A DNA stretch of 64,000 nt from Isoetes taiwanensis (lineage: Eukaryota; Streptophyta; Lycopodiopsida; Isoetales; Isoetaceae). The stretch spans positions 3,933,487 through 3,997,486 of the forward strand of contig JAJEKV010000049.1 of assembly GCA_021234155.1 (NCBI GenBank), in the 5' to 3' direction. Both the position numbers and the translations under genes were made by a program. The notes beneath the pieces are model-generated. The model ran no database searches. It was not told the origin of the DNA and saw only the letters and a list, made by a program, of their open reading frames with translations. Positions 1-9,932 of the stretch are shown piece by piece. Within the stretch, counting starts at the first letter, position 1. Each line of letters starts with the position of its first letter.

Positions 1-1375
1 CTAAAAGGTAGACTGTTTTCCTGCTCTTTATGGCAGTTTTTGTTAAACGTTAAGGTAAATTTATTTAGGTTTGATCATGCTAATTCAAGGTGGGAGCACT
101 TATATCGCAAATAACTCTAATGCCCTATTTTCAGTAGCAACAATATGGTATTAGACATGGCTTGACTTCTTTGGCTGCATGTTTGTAAATATATATGGTT
201 GAATGGTTCATGATCTTTGTTAGAGACATGCATTGCTTTGTCAGTGTTAGAGATCATATGCAGGCCATGATAGGAACTTTCTCTCCAGACCTACGTTTTC
301 CACTGCATTTGTTGTTGGCTACAACTCCCCATTAAACTCATAAGCTTATGAGAAGAGATTATAGCCACGGCTGAGAAATATGTTGTAAGTATCTATTCTT
401 ATTTTGTATTGATATTCTTGTTGTGCTTTATAGATGCTTGGCTCATGTGTAGTTGTCGCTCTATGAACTTATGATACAGAGATTAGTCTAGGCTTTAGAC
501 TTAGGTAGAATATGTTATGAAATAGGTAGCTCTGTCATAAAAATATGTGTAAGTTGGTTTCAGGTCTTGCAGCTAAAGGTGGATTTGCTTAGCTGCGTGT
601 CTTGCATGTCTTTTCAGCTATGATAAGCTAGGGTATGTTGCGTGGCATGGAATAATTTAAGGGCTAAACTTAGCTATTTAGCGATTTTTCAGCACATTTT
701 CAAAAAATTTTGGCTAAAGTAAATGGAAAAAATTGGAAAAATAAAAATAATTTTAGCTTAACTTTTTCCGGGACTGCACCAACCGCGGAGCTCTTTAGCC
801 AAACGCTAGAAAGTAAGAAAGTGAAATTTTGTATTGTTTAGCCAAACCATAGAAACTTTTAGAATGAATTTTGGGCTAGTGTAGCTAACATCATTCTAGT
901 TTATATGAAATATATGAATAGTTGTTTAGTTTCTAGCATTATGAATTAATTTGAGTCCTAGGCTTTGCTAATTAGCATTATGCTAAAATGTTTTCACATA
1001 GAAAATGACTAAAATAAGTGGAAACAATTGAAAAAAAGTATATTAATTTGGCTTAATATATTTTGTTGGCCGCAACATAGAAATTTTTGGGATGATGTTT
1101 GGGTTAGTTTAGCTAAACGCTAGAAACTATGAGAGGAAAAACGTGTAGAGTTTAGCTAAACCACAGAAAGTTTTGGGCTTAATATCAAGCAAGTTTAGCT
1201 AAAGTCATTCTAGCTAATCAGAAATATGCGATTAGTAATTTATTCCCTGTTGCGTGGCAGTTTTTTAATCCTTTTAACCTGGGGTCTTACCACTGGAATG
1301 ATGGCCAAATAGAGCTCTGTGTGGTGTGGTTTTGCTCCTTAAAAGCAGATGCCCTTGTTCTTGATGCATGAACCT
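1..1375. other. AT-rich non-coding sequence with a degenerate direct duplication
   Basis: No coding potential is recognised. The stretch 794-899 and the stretch 1108-1214 are diverged direct copies: both read TTTAGC(C/T)AAACGCTAGAAA, then a second TTTAGCYAAACC motif, then a TCATTCTAG end. The surrounding 660-1220 repeats the motif 'tagctaa' many times. This may be an old transposon remnant; the family is not recognised. Confidence 0.4.
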
Positions 1376-2112
1376 TGTTCGCCCAATTCTCAGAGCTTGT
1401 CAACGATTACTACAACAATGGATTGCCTTCAAATCTCAGCAGAAGACCTAATCCCAGCTTAGACTATGGCATGAAAGGAGTCGAAATTGCCATGGCTTCT
1501 TACACCTCCGAGCTCCAATTCCTTGCAAACCCGGTCACGAATCATGTGCAAAGTGCAGAGCAACATAATCAAGATGTAAATTCTCTTGGCTTAATCTCTG
1601 CTAGGAAGACCGAAGAGGCTGTTGAGATCTTGAAGCTCATGAGCTCCACTTTCCTCGTCGCCCTTTGCCAGGCAGTCGATCTGCGACATCTTGAAGAGAT
1701 TATGCAGTCTACTGTCAAGCAGATTGTGGCTAGAGTTGCAAAAAAAAGACCCTTTTGGTAACAGGGGAACTGTCTCCTCTCATATTCTGCGAGAAGGATC
1801 TTCTCCAAATTGTGGACCATCAGCATGTGTTTAGCTACATTGATGATGCTGCCAATGCTTCCTATCCTCTCATCCAGGAGCTCAGAAAGGTTCTAGTCCA
1901 GTTTGAATTGAAGAATGCAAAAACAGCATCAGATGCTTCCCTCTTTGCCAAAATTCAAAACTTTGAGCAAGAATTGGCGAGGGAGCTGACAAAGGAGATT
2001 CCTGAAGCAAGGGAGAAATATGACAAGGGCATTCATGCTCTGCCTAATAGAATTAAAGAGTGTCGGACTTGGCTCTTGTACGAATTTGTGAGAAAGGAGG
2101 CTGGAACAAATT
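1376..2112 (+). pseudogene. PAL: Phenylalanine ammonia-lyase, diverged 3' fragment
   Basis: Homology to the PAL copies downstream begins abruptly at 'gttcgcccaattctc' (the [12 protein letters not shown] region, in the second half of PAL) and ends near 2112 inside the C-terminal 'RKEAGT' region, before the normal stop. It keeps [25 protein letters not shown], which contains the active-site Glu and Gln of the family. A deletion near 1757 removes the codons after 'TLL' and shifts the frame. SGGPNP, invariant in PAL, reads SRRPNP. Unlike the other eleven copies it lacks the PAL 3' end and flank, and it carries more substitutions, so it looks like the oldest piece in the window. It has no start codon and no promoter. 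Certainly PAL-derived; certainly non-functional. Confidence 0.9.
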
Positions 2113-2439
2113 TCTTGCACGAAATTTGTATGCAATGCTGTGTAATTTTTTGGGTAGTTTCGCACTCCCTAAAAAGAACTTTAGATGGTACACCCTAGCA
2201 TGCTTTCACCCCTGTCAAGAATGTTTATGATCTATTATAATTAGGTTTGTCTGAACAACTTCTTGTTTCCCGGTCCTTGGGCCTCAATTTGGCTGATGAT
2301 TATCTAGAGTTGGACTCCTAGATTTCAGTTCTCCTAATGGTATATTTTTGTGTCTCTATCTCAGCAATGTTCCTATTGGTTTTCAAAGAGATGCCCATGA
2401 GGGTTTTATCCATTGTTAATCTTTCATTTCTGCAAGATT

Positions 2440-2525
2440 ACTGACCGGGTTAGAAAAACCCCGCCCTGAAGGGTTTTCGAGGAAAAAATCGTGGCAGCAA
2501 TAAGACTTCTGACAAACTGTACAAG
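2440..2525. repeat. Short second copy of the LINE-A terminal region
   Basis: Aligns with 3198-3283: both share 'gattact', 'gaagggttttcgagg', 'gtggcagcaat' and 'ctgacaaactgt' in the same order, with small differences between. Its orientation matches the neighbouring LINE-A. It is probably a severely truncated insertion or a duplicate of the element's tail. Confidence 0.55.
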
Positions 2526-2911
2526 TGAGGGTCTCATACTTTAGATTTTTAAAGAGTTCTATGACACTCAATTACATTGTTTATTGGGTTCAACCTCTTC
2601 CCTTGAGATGGTCGAAGTTTTTATCATCCTTACCTGTAAATTAGCATTATAGAAAAGATCATTTGCGTGCAGGCCTGAAGCAAACAATAGGTCCTATCCA
2701 TGCATACAATATTATGATATATATTAAGTAAATTCAAATATAGAAAGGTTTAGTATACCGGGAAGGATGCCTTATACTACTGAGTTCAAGTTTAATTATC
2801 ATAAATCTTTGCTGAGAAATCATGCTGCTTAATGTCATACTGCTTAATATTATAAATACATTTCAAATTTGGTGCTCTTGCTTTCCTTTGAATCTCCTCC
2901 TACATGGACCC

Positions 2912-2956
2912 AAAGTAGAGGATCTTACATTCCAAGGCAGTAAGATCCTCTACTTT
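2912..2956. repeat. Perfect 17-bp inverted repeat, 11-nt loop
   Basis: Arms 2912-2928 (AAAGTAGAGGATCTTAC) and 2940-2956 are perfect reverse complements separated by 11 nt. It may be the end of a small inverted-repeat element or a recent fold-back. No function is assigned. Confidence 0.7.
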
Positions 2957-3197
2957 TGCACCATTCAGACTAGAAATCTTTGCATCCAAGTGACTCTTTA
3001 TAGCTTTGGGTCCTCATTTTCTCCTACTGCTATAACATCTGAAGTTCCTAATCCATCAGAAATTTCAGCAGCAAGTCTTTTGCCTAGATTGGCAGCTCTA
3101 GCTTTTGGAGCCATGGCTGAAGGAAGGAAGGAAGGTATTTTTATCGTCCACGGAGACCAATCGGTCTATGTGACCCAATACAAAACCGCAGCAAGCG

Positions 3198-5108
3198 GAT
3201 TACTACCCGGATTAAACCCCCCCCGAAGGGTTTTCGAGGGAAAAACCGTGGCAGCAATCAGCCTGCTGACAAACTGTTCCAATATACGAAATGCAAAAAC
3301 ATACCAATATATACACTCATGTACAGGTACCCATAGTGCACGATCGGTGGCGACCAACCGGGAACAAAAGGTGGGCTCGCAGAATCCGATTACCTCACGC
3401 ATATACGACCCTAGAAACGCATCTTGGCGGTGTGTTCATCGGCAAATGTAGGGGCAAGTCCGCCGTGCTAAAGGAGCGTATCGGCCCGGATCCGACCGAA
3501 TCTGTGCAACTCACGGAAAGTGTGAGACTCATCCTCAATGGCACCCGTTTGACAAAGAGCCGCGAGCTTTGTCTGGCGGGGCTCCCAATCCACCTGCCGA
3601 TCTCGATCTCGCGGAGATGGTGGGCACCTGCGGCGGAAATAGAGGCAATGAGTGCGCTTTTCGGGGCGGTTGGGAATGCGGTAGAGCTGCGGGCCCAGAG
3701 CCAAGCGGGGTTGATGTGCTCCTTGTAATGGGCGTTTTGACCTGCTTCTAGAGCGTTGGGGTCCCGAGCTTGCCAAGGAAGCAAGCATCCGGGTATTCCA
3801 CAGGCGTCATGATCGGCCTTTGTGTCCACCGGCACACATACATTGCTCTACCGCGTTCCATCTGGCGAACCAGCGATCTCGGCTGCGGGCCCATTGCCAT
3901 AGCATAAGCCAAAAGCGGAGCCAGAGCATCACCCATATTAACCACTTTCTGAAAATAGACGATATGTCTATCAAGGGCTGCCTGGCGGCAAGAATCCGAT
4001 TTCTGTAGAGAGAAACCGATAGGGGATGAAGGTTTCACCCAAGTGCCCGTGCCAAAAATGCCTTACGCTTTTTGCTCCAAGTCATTCCGTGTCGCCAAAG
4101 AGACGACCGGCCCCAAACATCTACCCCATGAAGGGACGGGCTCGACCGGTTTTCAAAGCAGATGTGATTTGATGGCCCCAATCATAGAGCTCACGCACGG
4201 TGGCTTGTTGTTTACGCATGGTATAAAACGCTTTCCGGCCTGCTTTGTCACCCATAGCGGATGGGCGTCTCCCAACAGGCGAGGAGGGGAACTCCACCCC
4301 TAGGTACTTTCGTGGGTGGGCGTGACCTCCACAGTCGCCCCTCGATATGTGAGTGCGGGGAGGGGTGGGGTGGCGTGAAGAGGATATGAGAACCACCGGT
4401 CTTGGCAGATTCACGCCGCATGTCGTAGCTCCCGAGAATGTGTCTAGGGCATCAAATGAGACCGCATAGCCGGGGTGTGGGCGGAAGGTCAACATCGTCC
4501 GCATAGATGAGTTGGCGGGTGCAAAAGGCGTATGCCATTCCCCATGCTCGATGAAGCCGGGGCTCTAAGCTGGTCAATGTAGAGGCCAAAAGTGTTGGTG
4601 AGAGGGGCCAGCCCTGCCGCGGACCTCGATACTCGGGTGAATACTTGGCCCGTCGGTGCATCACGCCAAAACAACTCTCATCTGACTGTATATGGCATTA
4701 CGCGCAGGGCAGCGGCGGCCCTAGTTGACGATCTAGCCTGACTTTTCAGGGGGACCGTATCAAAAGCCCGTGAAGTCCACAAAGCGACAATACAAGTCCT
4801 GCCGATGGTTTCGGCTGTCTTCAATCAGTGCCCGTAGTGTAAAGATATGGTCAATCGTTGAGTGGCGGGGTCTAAAGCCTGCTTGTGTGAGGGCTCGCAC
4901 ACCCGCTGCCTCTGCCCAGCGGGTCAACTGCTGCTCGAGAATGCCAGCCAACAGTTTGGCAAATACTGAACTGACATGATCGTCCTGTAATTGGCCGGAC
5001 AGTGGGGGTCGCCCGCCTTGTGAATGGGGACAACCTTGCTTGTGGTCCATTGTCGGGGGAAACCTTCCTGCAATGCTTTGTTGAACATGGTAGTGAGGAT
5101 CGGCACCA
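3198..5108 (-). mobile_element. LINE-A, non-LTR retrotransposon: 3' two-thirds of the reverse transcriptase ORF and tail
   Basis: Read on the minus strand, broken frames give the ordered reverse-transcriptase blocks of a non-LTR element: VVPIHKAGD...NYRTI near 5040-4980, GFRPRHSTIDHIFTLRALIE near 4880-4820, an F-VDF-FD block near 4790-4755, a GLAPL..FGLYIDQL block near 4630-4560, and the catalytic box LIYADDVDL near 4510-4485. Downstream (4450-3390) is a further ORF remnant with a Cys/His-containing stretch (HDACGIPGC...H). Several frameshifts separate the blocks, so the element is dead. The sequence style differs from LINE-B at 50-56 kb, so this is a second family. The lower boundary is judged from the conserved tail shared with 2440-2525. 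Confidence 0.85.
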
Positions 5109-5657
5109 TTAGAGGAAATTTGAGATCTCATTTCATCCCCATAAGAATCCTCCAATGGAATGGCTACCCTCTATTAACTGCAATTAATGCAGCACCAACA
5201 ACTTCATTGTTGTTGTTTTTCCCCATAACTTTTGATCCACTTGTCAAAATGTTGCGGCGTTTGTTGCATTAGATGCGGAATGAAAAGATCTTTCCAATGA
5301 TATATGGTTATGATGTATTTCAATATGGTCAGATGCGTTAACCTTAAAAAAATATAATTTTTTGCTTATTTCTTATATATTTGTATCGTAAAAGATGTAT
5401 GAATGGGTTATCACTAGATAGATCTTGTGAAGACGAACCCATCGCTACAAAAAGTTTTTGAATCGGAGTTCTGGATCAAAAGTTATAATGAAATTTGATA
5501 CTACAGAAGTTAGTTGCAACTGCATTAATTACAGGCTGCCACATAATACTGGAATAAGATATACTGGAGCTCTTCTCTTATTGGACAGTTTAAAAAGCTG
5601 ACATGGCATTTTAAGCATCCCTTAATGGGACAAAATGTGATCTCGTTTTTCCTCTAA
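5109..5657. mobile_element. Non-autonomous terminal-inverted-repeat element nested in LINE-A
   Basis: The left end TTAGAGGAAATTTGAGATC and the right end, read in reverse complement as TTAGAGGAAAAACGAGATC, form imperfect inverted repeats of about 36 bp (…CATTT..TCCC). The 549-bp interior has no ORF of note. The element interrupts the LINE-A reverse-transcriptase ORF exactly between the 'ELLKWTGQPL' and 'VPILTTMFNKAL' blocks, which fixes its boundaries. A clean target-site duplication is not visible (flanks cca / tgc), so the superfamily is left open. Confidence 0.7.
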
Positions 5658-6080
5658 TGCAGCGGCTGCCCTGTCCATTTGAGTAACTCGGCCTGCATAC
5701 CGTCGAGGTCAGCTGCCTTCCCATTAGCCAGCCGTTGCAAGGCCCTCCACAACATCCTCCTCCGCGAGAACCAATGGGGGGCCATCCTGTGGGGGTATGG
5801 GCGTACGCGTCCCTGGTGGGTCATAGAGCTGCTGCAAGTACTGCTCCCACTGCCCGGGTGTGATGTCCCCTGTAGGCTGGGCTGGCCTTCGAAGCACTCT
5901 GCGCGAAAAGGTTCGAGGATGAGTGTCCAACAGGCCGAACATCTCCCCCTGGTGCCTGGCAAGGTACCGCGCCTTTGTCTCCTTCAGATGGGCGCGATAC
6001 TGTGTGGTGGCCTGCAAGCGGGGAAACACAAAACGTGGAACTTTGACGCTCAAAAAATGGAGAGGGAAAAGATGCACGCA
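5658..6080 (-). mobile_element. LINE-A, 5' part (linker and start of reverse transcriptase)
   Basis: This is the minus-strand continuation of the element split by the insertion at 5109-5657. It encodes a linker (KETKARYLARHQGEMFGLLD, then TPGQWEQYLQQLYDPPGT) and the first reverse-transcriptase block, RLANGKAADLDGMQAELLKW, in two overlapping frames. No endonuclease domain is present, so the element is 5'-truncated at about 6080. Confidence 0.8.
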
Positions 6081-6187
6081 GGCTTATGAGAAAGAAATGG
6101 AAGTGGGCAACTAAAGAGGACTCGTGCCAAGTAGGACAAACTAATTCAATAAAATAATCACCTAGTAGTTCAAGAACTGTATTTACC

Positions 6188-6412
6188 CCGGAGTAGTAGA
6201 GCGGAAGTTTGCCATTTGGCGGGACTTCTTCGGTGTTGTAGATGGTGATGGTCGGTTTGTACAGCAGTAGAGTTGCAGTTTTTCTGTGAGTTTGTTGTGG
6301 AGTGGCGGGGTATCGCTGTCTCTTTGGGGCAGTTCTCCTTCCTCCTCACTTGCTATGTAACATTACCATTCTTTTAATATATTGATGACACAGTTCTTCC
6401 AAAAAAAAAAAA
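6188..6412 (+). mobile_element. 5'-truncated LINE-B insertion with poly(A) and 16-bp target-site duplication
   Basis: The reverse complement of 50228-50440 matches this stretch ('gtggtagatggtgatgg', 'ccttcctcctcacttgct', 'aacattaccattcttttaat'), so it is the 3' untranslated tail of the LINE-B family in plus orientation. It ends in a run of 14 A's. The perfect 16-bp direct repeat AAGAACTGTATTTACC lies on both sides (6172-6187 and 6413-6428). This is a textbook 5'-truncated target-primed insertion. Confidence 0.92.
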
Positions 6413-6428
6413 AAGAACTGTATTTACC

Positions 6429-7665
6429 TTCTAATCTTGTAGAAGCGACAGTAAATCTCATTAGTATGGAAAGTATTTATGGCAAAGTTAGTTGCATCAT
6501 AAACCTTAGAGTCCTAACCTTTCTTAAGAGTACACGTTCTAGCATTTCCAGCATGGATGGATTAACGGAATGATGGCAAAATTAATTTCTCATCTCTGAT
6601 ATGTATTTTCAAGAATTTCCATTTTTTCTCTATTGTCAATGTAGCTCTGCAACATCAACATTCCATGGGCTTGCCATTGTACAAAGACATAATACAAAAT
6701 ATCTCATTTCATTTCTCTCTCGATGTGCATAACCATATTGCCCTCTTTTATTGCTTGTGCATGCATGTATGTATATAAAATATATAGATATTCATCTTGG
6801 CTTCTCACCTGGTTCTTGGCTTCAAAGATCTTGCCCGATTTCTTTCGAGCCTTGTATTCTTAGCGGTGAGCTTCAAAGATTTTTGCAGGCAAAGCTCCCC
6901 TATTTCTCAAATCTTCTATTTCTCAGGCAAATCTTCCCTATTTTGCAGGGCACTCAGAGCTTCCCTATTTTCTTGAGACAAAACTTCTAAGCTCCCTTAT
7001 TTCAATTTTCTAGCGGAATGGAGGTTGGTCCTCCATTCCCGGTTTTGCAGGTGAGCCGCTCCGGGCTAACGCCAGCCATGGGACCCCACTTGCAATAATG
7101 GGAATGGAGGTTAACCTCCATTCCCACATACAAACAAGTTTGTCATAGATGCAATTCATTAACTCTCAACAACAGTTAGACATCTCCACTTGCTATCTGA
7201 AGAACCTATGTTAGCGTACACCTATTGATTGACTTGTTGAAGTAGTTCCTCATTGTGCTATACAACGTGATAAATTATATTTCTGCTTTCCAGTGGTATC
7301 TTTAACATCATATACTTTTGCATGGACTATCTTATACACAAGGTGGCAATTTGCACTAAGTCGAACAAAAGAACTGTTCTTTCCATATCCCCTTCATCTC
7401 GAGACCTGCTAGAAATCCTTGGCAAGTGCTTTATATCATTCAACATTCACATGTAAGGAAAGCACCAAGAAATACCCTAAAGAAGCACGTTTTCTTATAA
7501 TGACAATTCAATAGCCTATATCAAATCCCAATTATTTTTCAAGGTTAAAATGGTCATATTGTCCATGAGTGGTCAATCCACAACAATGGTCTTAATAGAA
7601 ATGGTCTCTTGATTTGGAATAGCACATGGTAGAAAATTGCAATTCCAACCTCTGGTCTTAAAAGG
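6429..7665. other. Upstream region of PAL1, no gene seen
   Basis: Non-coding. At 6890-7000 the motif 'ctccctatttc/cttccctatttt' recurs several times. Paired palindromes lie at 7015-7125. The last few hundred bases are presumably the distal PAL1 promoter; a CCAACC string at about 7645-7650 resembles the core of AC elements known from phenylpropanoid promoters, but the match is short. Confidence 0.4.
7015..7125. repeat. Two palindromes built from one motif (GGAATGGAGG)
   Basis: The arms GGAATGGAGG at 7015-7024 and CCTCCATTCC at 7030-7039 form a hairpin with loop TTGGT. A second, perfect 26-bp palindrome, GGGAATGGAGG-TTAA-CCTCCATTCCC, spans 7100-7125. The same arm therefore occurs four times in alternating orientation within 111 bp. 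It may be a small fold-back element or its two ends. Confidence 0.75.
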
Positions 7666-7693
7666 CACGTGCTCTTTGGCATCTGTATAAATA
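7666..7693 (+). promoter_or_regulatory. PAL1 core promoter: G-box and TATA box
   Basis: CACGTG (G-box, bHLH/bZIP site) at 7666-7671 is followed by TATAAATA at 7686-7693. The first PAL ATG is at 7805, which would give a 5' leader of roughly 80 nt if transcription starts about 30 bp past the TATA box. Spacing and position are plausible for a plant promoter. No other PAL copy in the window keeps this region. Confidence 0.6.
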
Positions 7694-7804
7694 ACAAGAG
7701 ACATTTGAAGTTCAACACCAAATCAACAGCAAACCGCTAAGAGGTCTGATACGCCATAGCCAATCCAATACAACAGCATCTGATTCCTTCTATTCTGCTC
7801 GGCT

Positions 7805-9932
7805 ATGGCTTATCCTCAAGATCTCGCTTCTGTTGGTTTGTGCAAAATGCCAGGGTCGAAGACCCCCTCAAATGGGCCAAATCTGTTGAATACAAAAAAA
7901 AAAAAAAGCCCACTTTGAAGAAGTGAAGGATATGGTGGAGGAGTATTCAAGTTCGCCAGAGGTTTGGATCAGAGGCCAAACTCTAACTGTGGCACAAGTT
8001 GCAGCAGTAGCCAGAAGATCAGACGTGAAGGTCAGTCTGGATGAAGAAATTGCAAAGGAAAGGGTGGATGAGAGCTCCAATTGGGTTCTCAACAATGTGA
8101 TGAAGGGCACTGATACATATGGAGTCACCACCGGATTTGGAGCCACATCTCACCGCCGGACTAATCAAGGGGTGGAGCTTCAGAAGGAATTGATCAGATT
8201 TTTGAATGCCGGAGTGTTTGGAAAGGGCAATGCAAATACTCTGCCCTGTTCTACGGCCAGAGCAGCAATGTTGGTGCGGACCAATACTCTGTTGCAGGGC
8301 TATTCCGGCATCAGATGGAAGATTTTAGATTCTATGTGCAAGCTCCTCAATGCCGGAATTACTCCTCTGCTTCCTCTCAGAGGCACAATCACTGCTTCCG
8401 GTGATCTGGTTCCCCTGTCTTACATAGCAGGCCTTTTAACAGCTCGCCCCAATTCCAAGGCCATGAGAAAGGAAGGAGAATTTTTTGGTGCAGAAGAAGC
8501 TTTGAAGCTCGCCGGAATTGAAGAGCCGTTTGTGCTGCAACCCAAGGAAGGACTTGCTCTTGTAAATGGCACGTCTGTTGGAGCAGCTCTGGCATCCATA
8601 GTCTGCTACGATGCCAACATTTTGGCTGTTTTAGCCGAAGTAATCTCTGCGTTCTTTTGTGAAGTAATGCAAGGGAAGCCGGAATACACTGATCCTCTCA
8701 CCCACAGATTGAAGCATCACCCTGGGCAGATCGAAGCTGCTGCAATTCAGGAATTTGTGTTAGACGGCAGCTCTTACATGAAAGCCGCTGCAAAATTGCA
8801 CGAAACAGACCCCCTCAGCAAACCCAAACAGGACAGGTATGCTCTTAGAACTTCGCCACAGTGGCTTGGTCCCCAAATCGAAGTAATCAGAGCTGCTACA
8901 CATTCAATTGAGAGGGAGATCAATTCCGTCAATGATAACCCAATCATTGACGTGAGCAGAGATAAGGCCCTTCATGGAGGAAATTTTCAAGGCACCCCAA
9001 TTGGGGTTTCTATGGATAACGCCCGTCTGGCCATAGCTGCAATTGGGAAGCTCATGTTCGCCCAATTCTCAGAGCTTGTCAACGATTACTACAACAATGG
9101 ATTGCCTTCAAATCTCAGCGGAGGACCTAATCCCAGCTTAGATTATGGCATGAAAGGGGCCGAAATTGCCATGGCATCTTACACCTCCGAGCTCCAATTC
9201 CTTGCAAATCCCGTCACGAATCATGTGCAGAGTGCAGAGCAGCATAATCAGGATGTAAATTCTCTTGGCTTGATCTCTGCCTGGAAGACCGAGGAGGCTG
9301 TTGAGATCTTGAAGCTTATGAGCTCCACTTTTCTCGTCGCCCTTTGCCAGGCAGTCGATTTGTGACACCATGAAGAGATTATGCAGTCTACTGTCAAGCA
9401 GATCGTGGCCAGAGTGGCAAAGAAGACCCTTTTGGTGGATGAAACAGGGGAACTGTCTCCTCTCAGATTCTGCGAGAAGGATCTTCTCCGAATTGTGGAC
9501 CATCAACATGTGTTTAGCTACATCGATGATGCTGCCAATTCTTCCTATCCTCTCATCCAGGAGCTCAGAAAGGTTCTGGTCCAATTTGGATTGAAGAATG
9601 CAGAAACAGCAGCAGCAGATGCTTCTCTCTTTGCCAAAATTCAAAACTTTGAGCAAGAATTGGCGAGGGAGCTCACAGAGGAGATTCCTGCAGCAAGGGA
9701 GAAATATGACAAGGGCATTCATGCTCTGCCTAACAGAATTGAAGAGTGTAGGACTTGGTTCTTGTACGAATTTGTGAGAAAGGAGGCCGGAACAAGGCTG
9801 TTGAGTGGCACACAGAAGACATCTCCTGGAGAAGAAATAAACAAGGTGTTCATGGCATTGTGTGATGGCAAAATAGTTGCTCCTTTGCTTCGTTGTGTGG
9901 AGGGATGGAACGGAGCTCCTGGGGTTTTGTAA
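7805..9932 (+). pseudogene. PAL: Phenylalanine ammonia-lyase, full-length copy with frameshifts and a nonsense codon
   Basis: PAL deaminates L-phenylalanine to trans-cinnamate, the entry step of phenylpropanoid, lignin and flavonoid synthesis; it is a cytosolic homotetramer with an MIO cofactor made from Ala-Ser-Gly. This copy spans about 709 codons, the normal length, from MAYPQDLASVGLCKM to the stop at 9930. It shows the inner-loop Tyr ([11 protein letters not shown]), Phe in RFLNAG (PAL not TAL), the MIO triad in [38 protein letters not shown] and [11 protein letters not shown]. Breaks: one base missing near 7860 (before the DPLKW block), a 14-A run at 7894-7907 that shifts frame again, and TGA at 9362 where the sister copy has CGA (Arg of AVDLRHLEE). 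SARKTEE reads SAWKTEE. There is no intron. The frameshift sites could be assembly errors; the TGA is also present in the fragment at 47822. It has its own promoter. Confidence 0.93.

Larger units (their letters stand above)
2113..3197. other. Intergenic sequence with small repeats, no gene seen
   Basis: AT-rich. A reading frame near 2822-3200 shows no recognisable domain and includes an inverted repeat, so it is not called. It contains a short piece of LINE-A tail (2440-2525) and a hairpin (2912-2956). Confidence 0.4.

Noticed and set aside
5106-5660. PIF/Harbinger assignment from TTA / TAA at the ends of the 5109-5657 element
   Set aside because: TTA and TAA are reverse complements and so belong to the inverted repeat; a direct 3-bp duplication is not seen.
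7805-9932. Phenylalanine aminomutase (Taxus-type) as an alternative to PAL
   Set aside because: The motifs [42 protein letters not shown] and the C-terminal domain follow PAL and not the aminomutase pattern.
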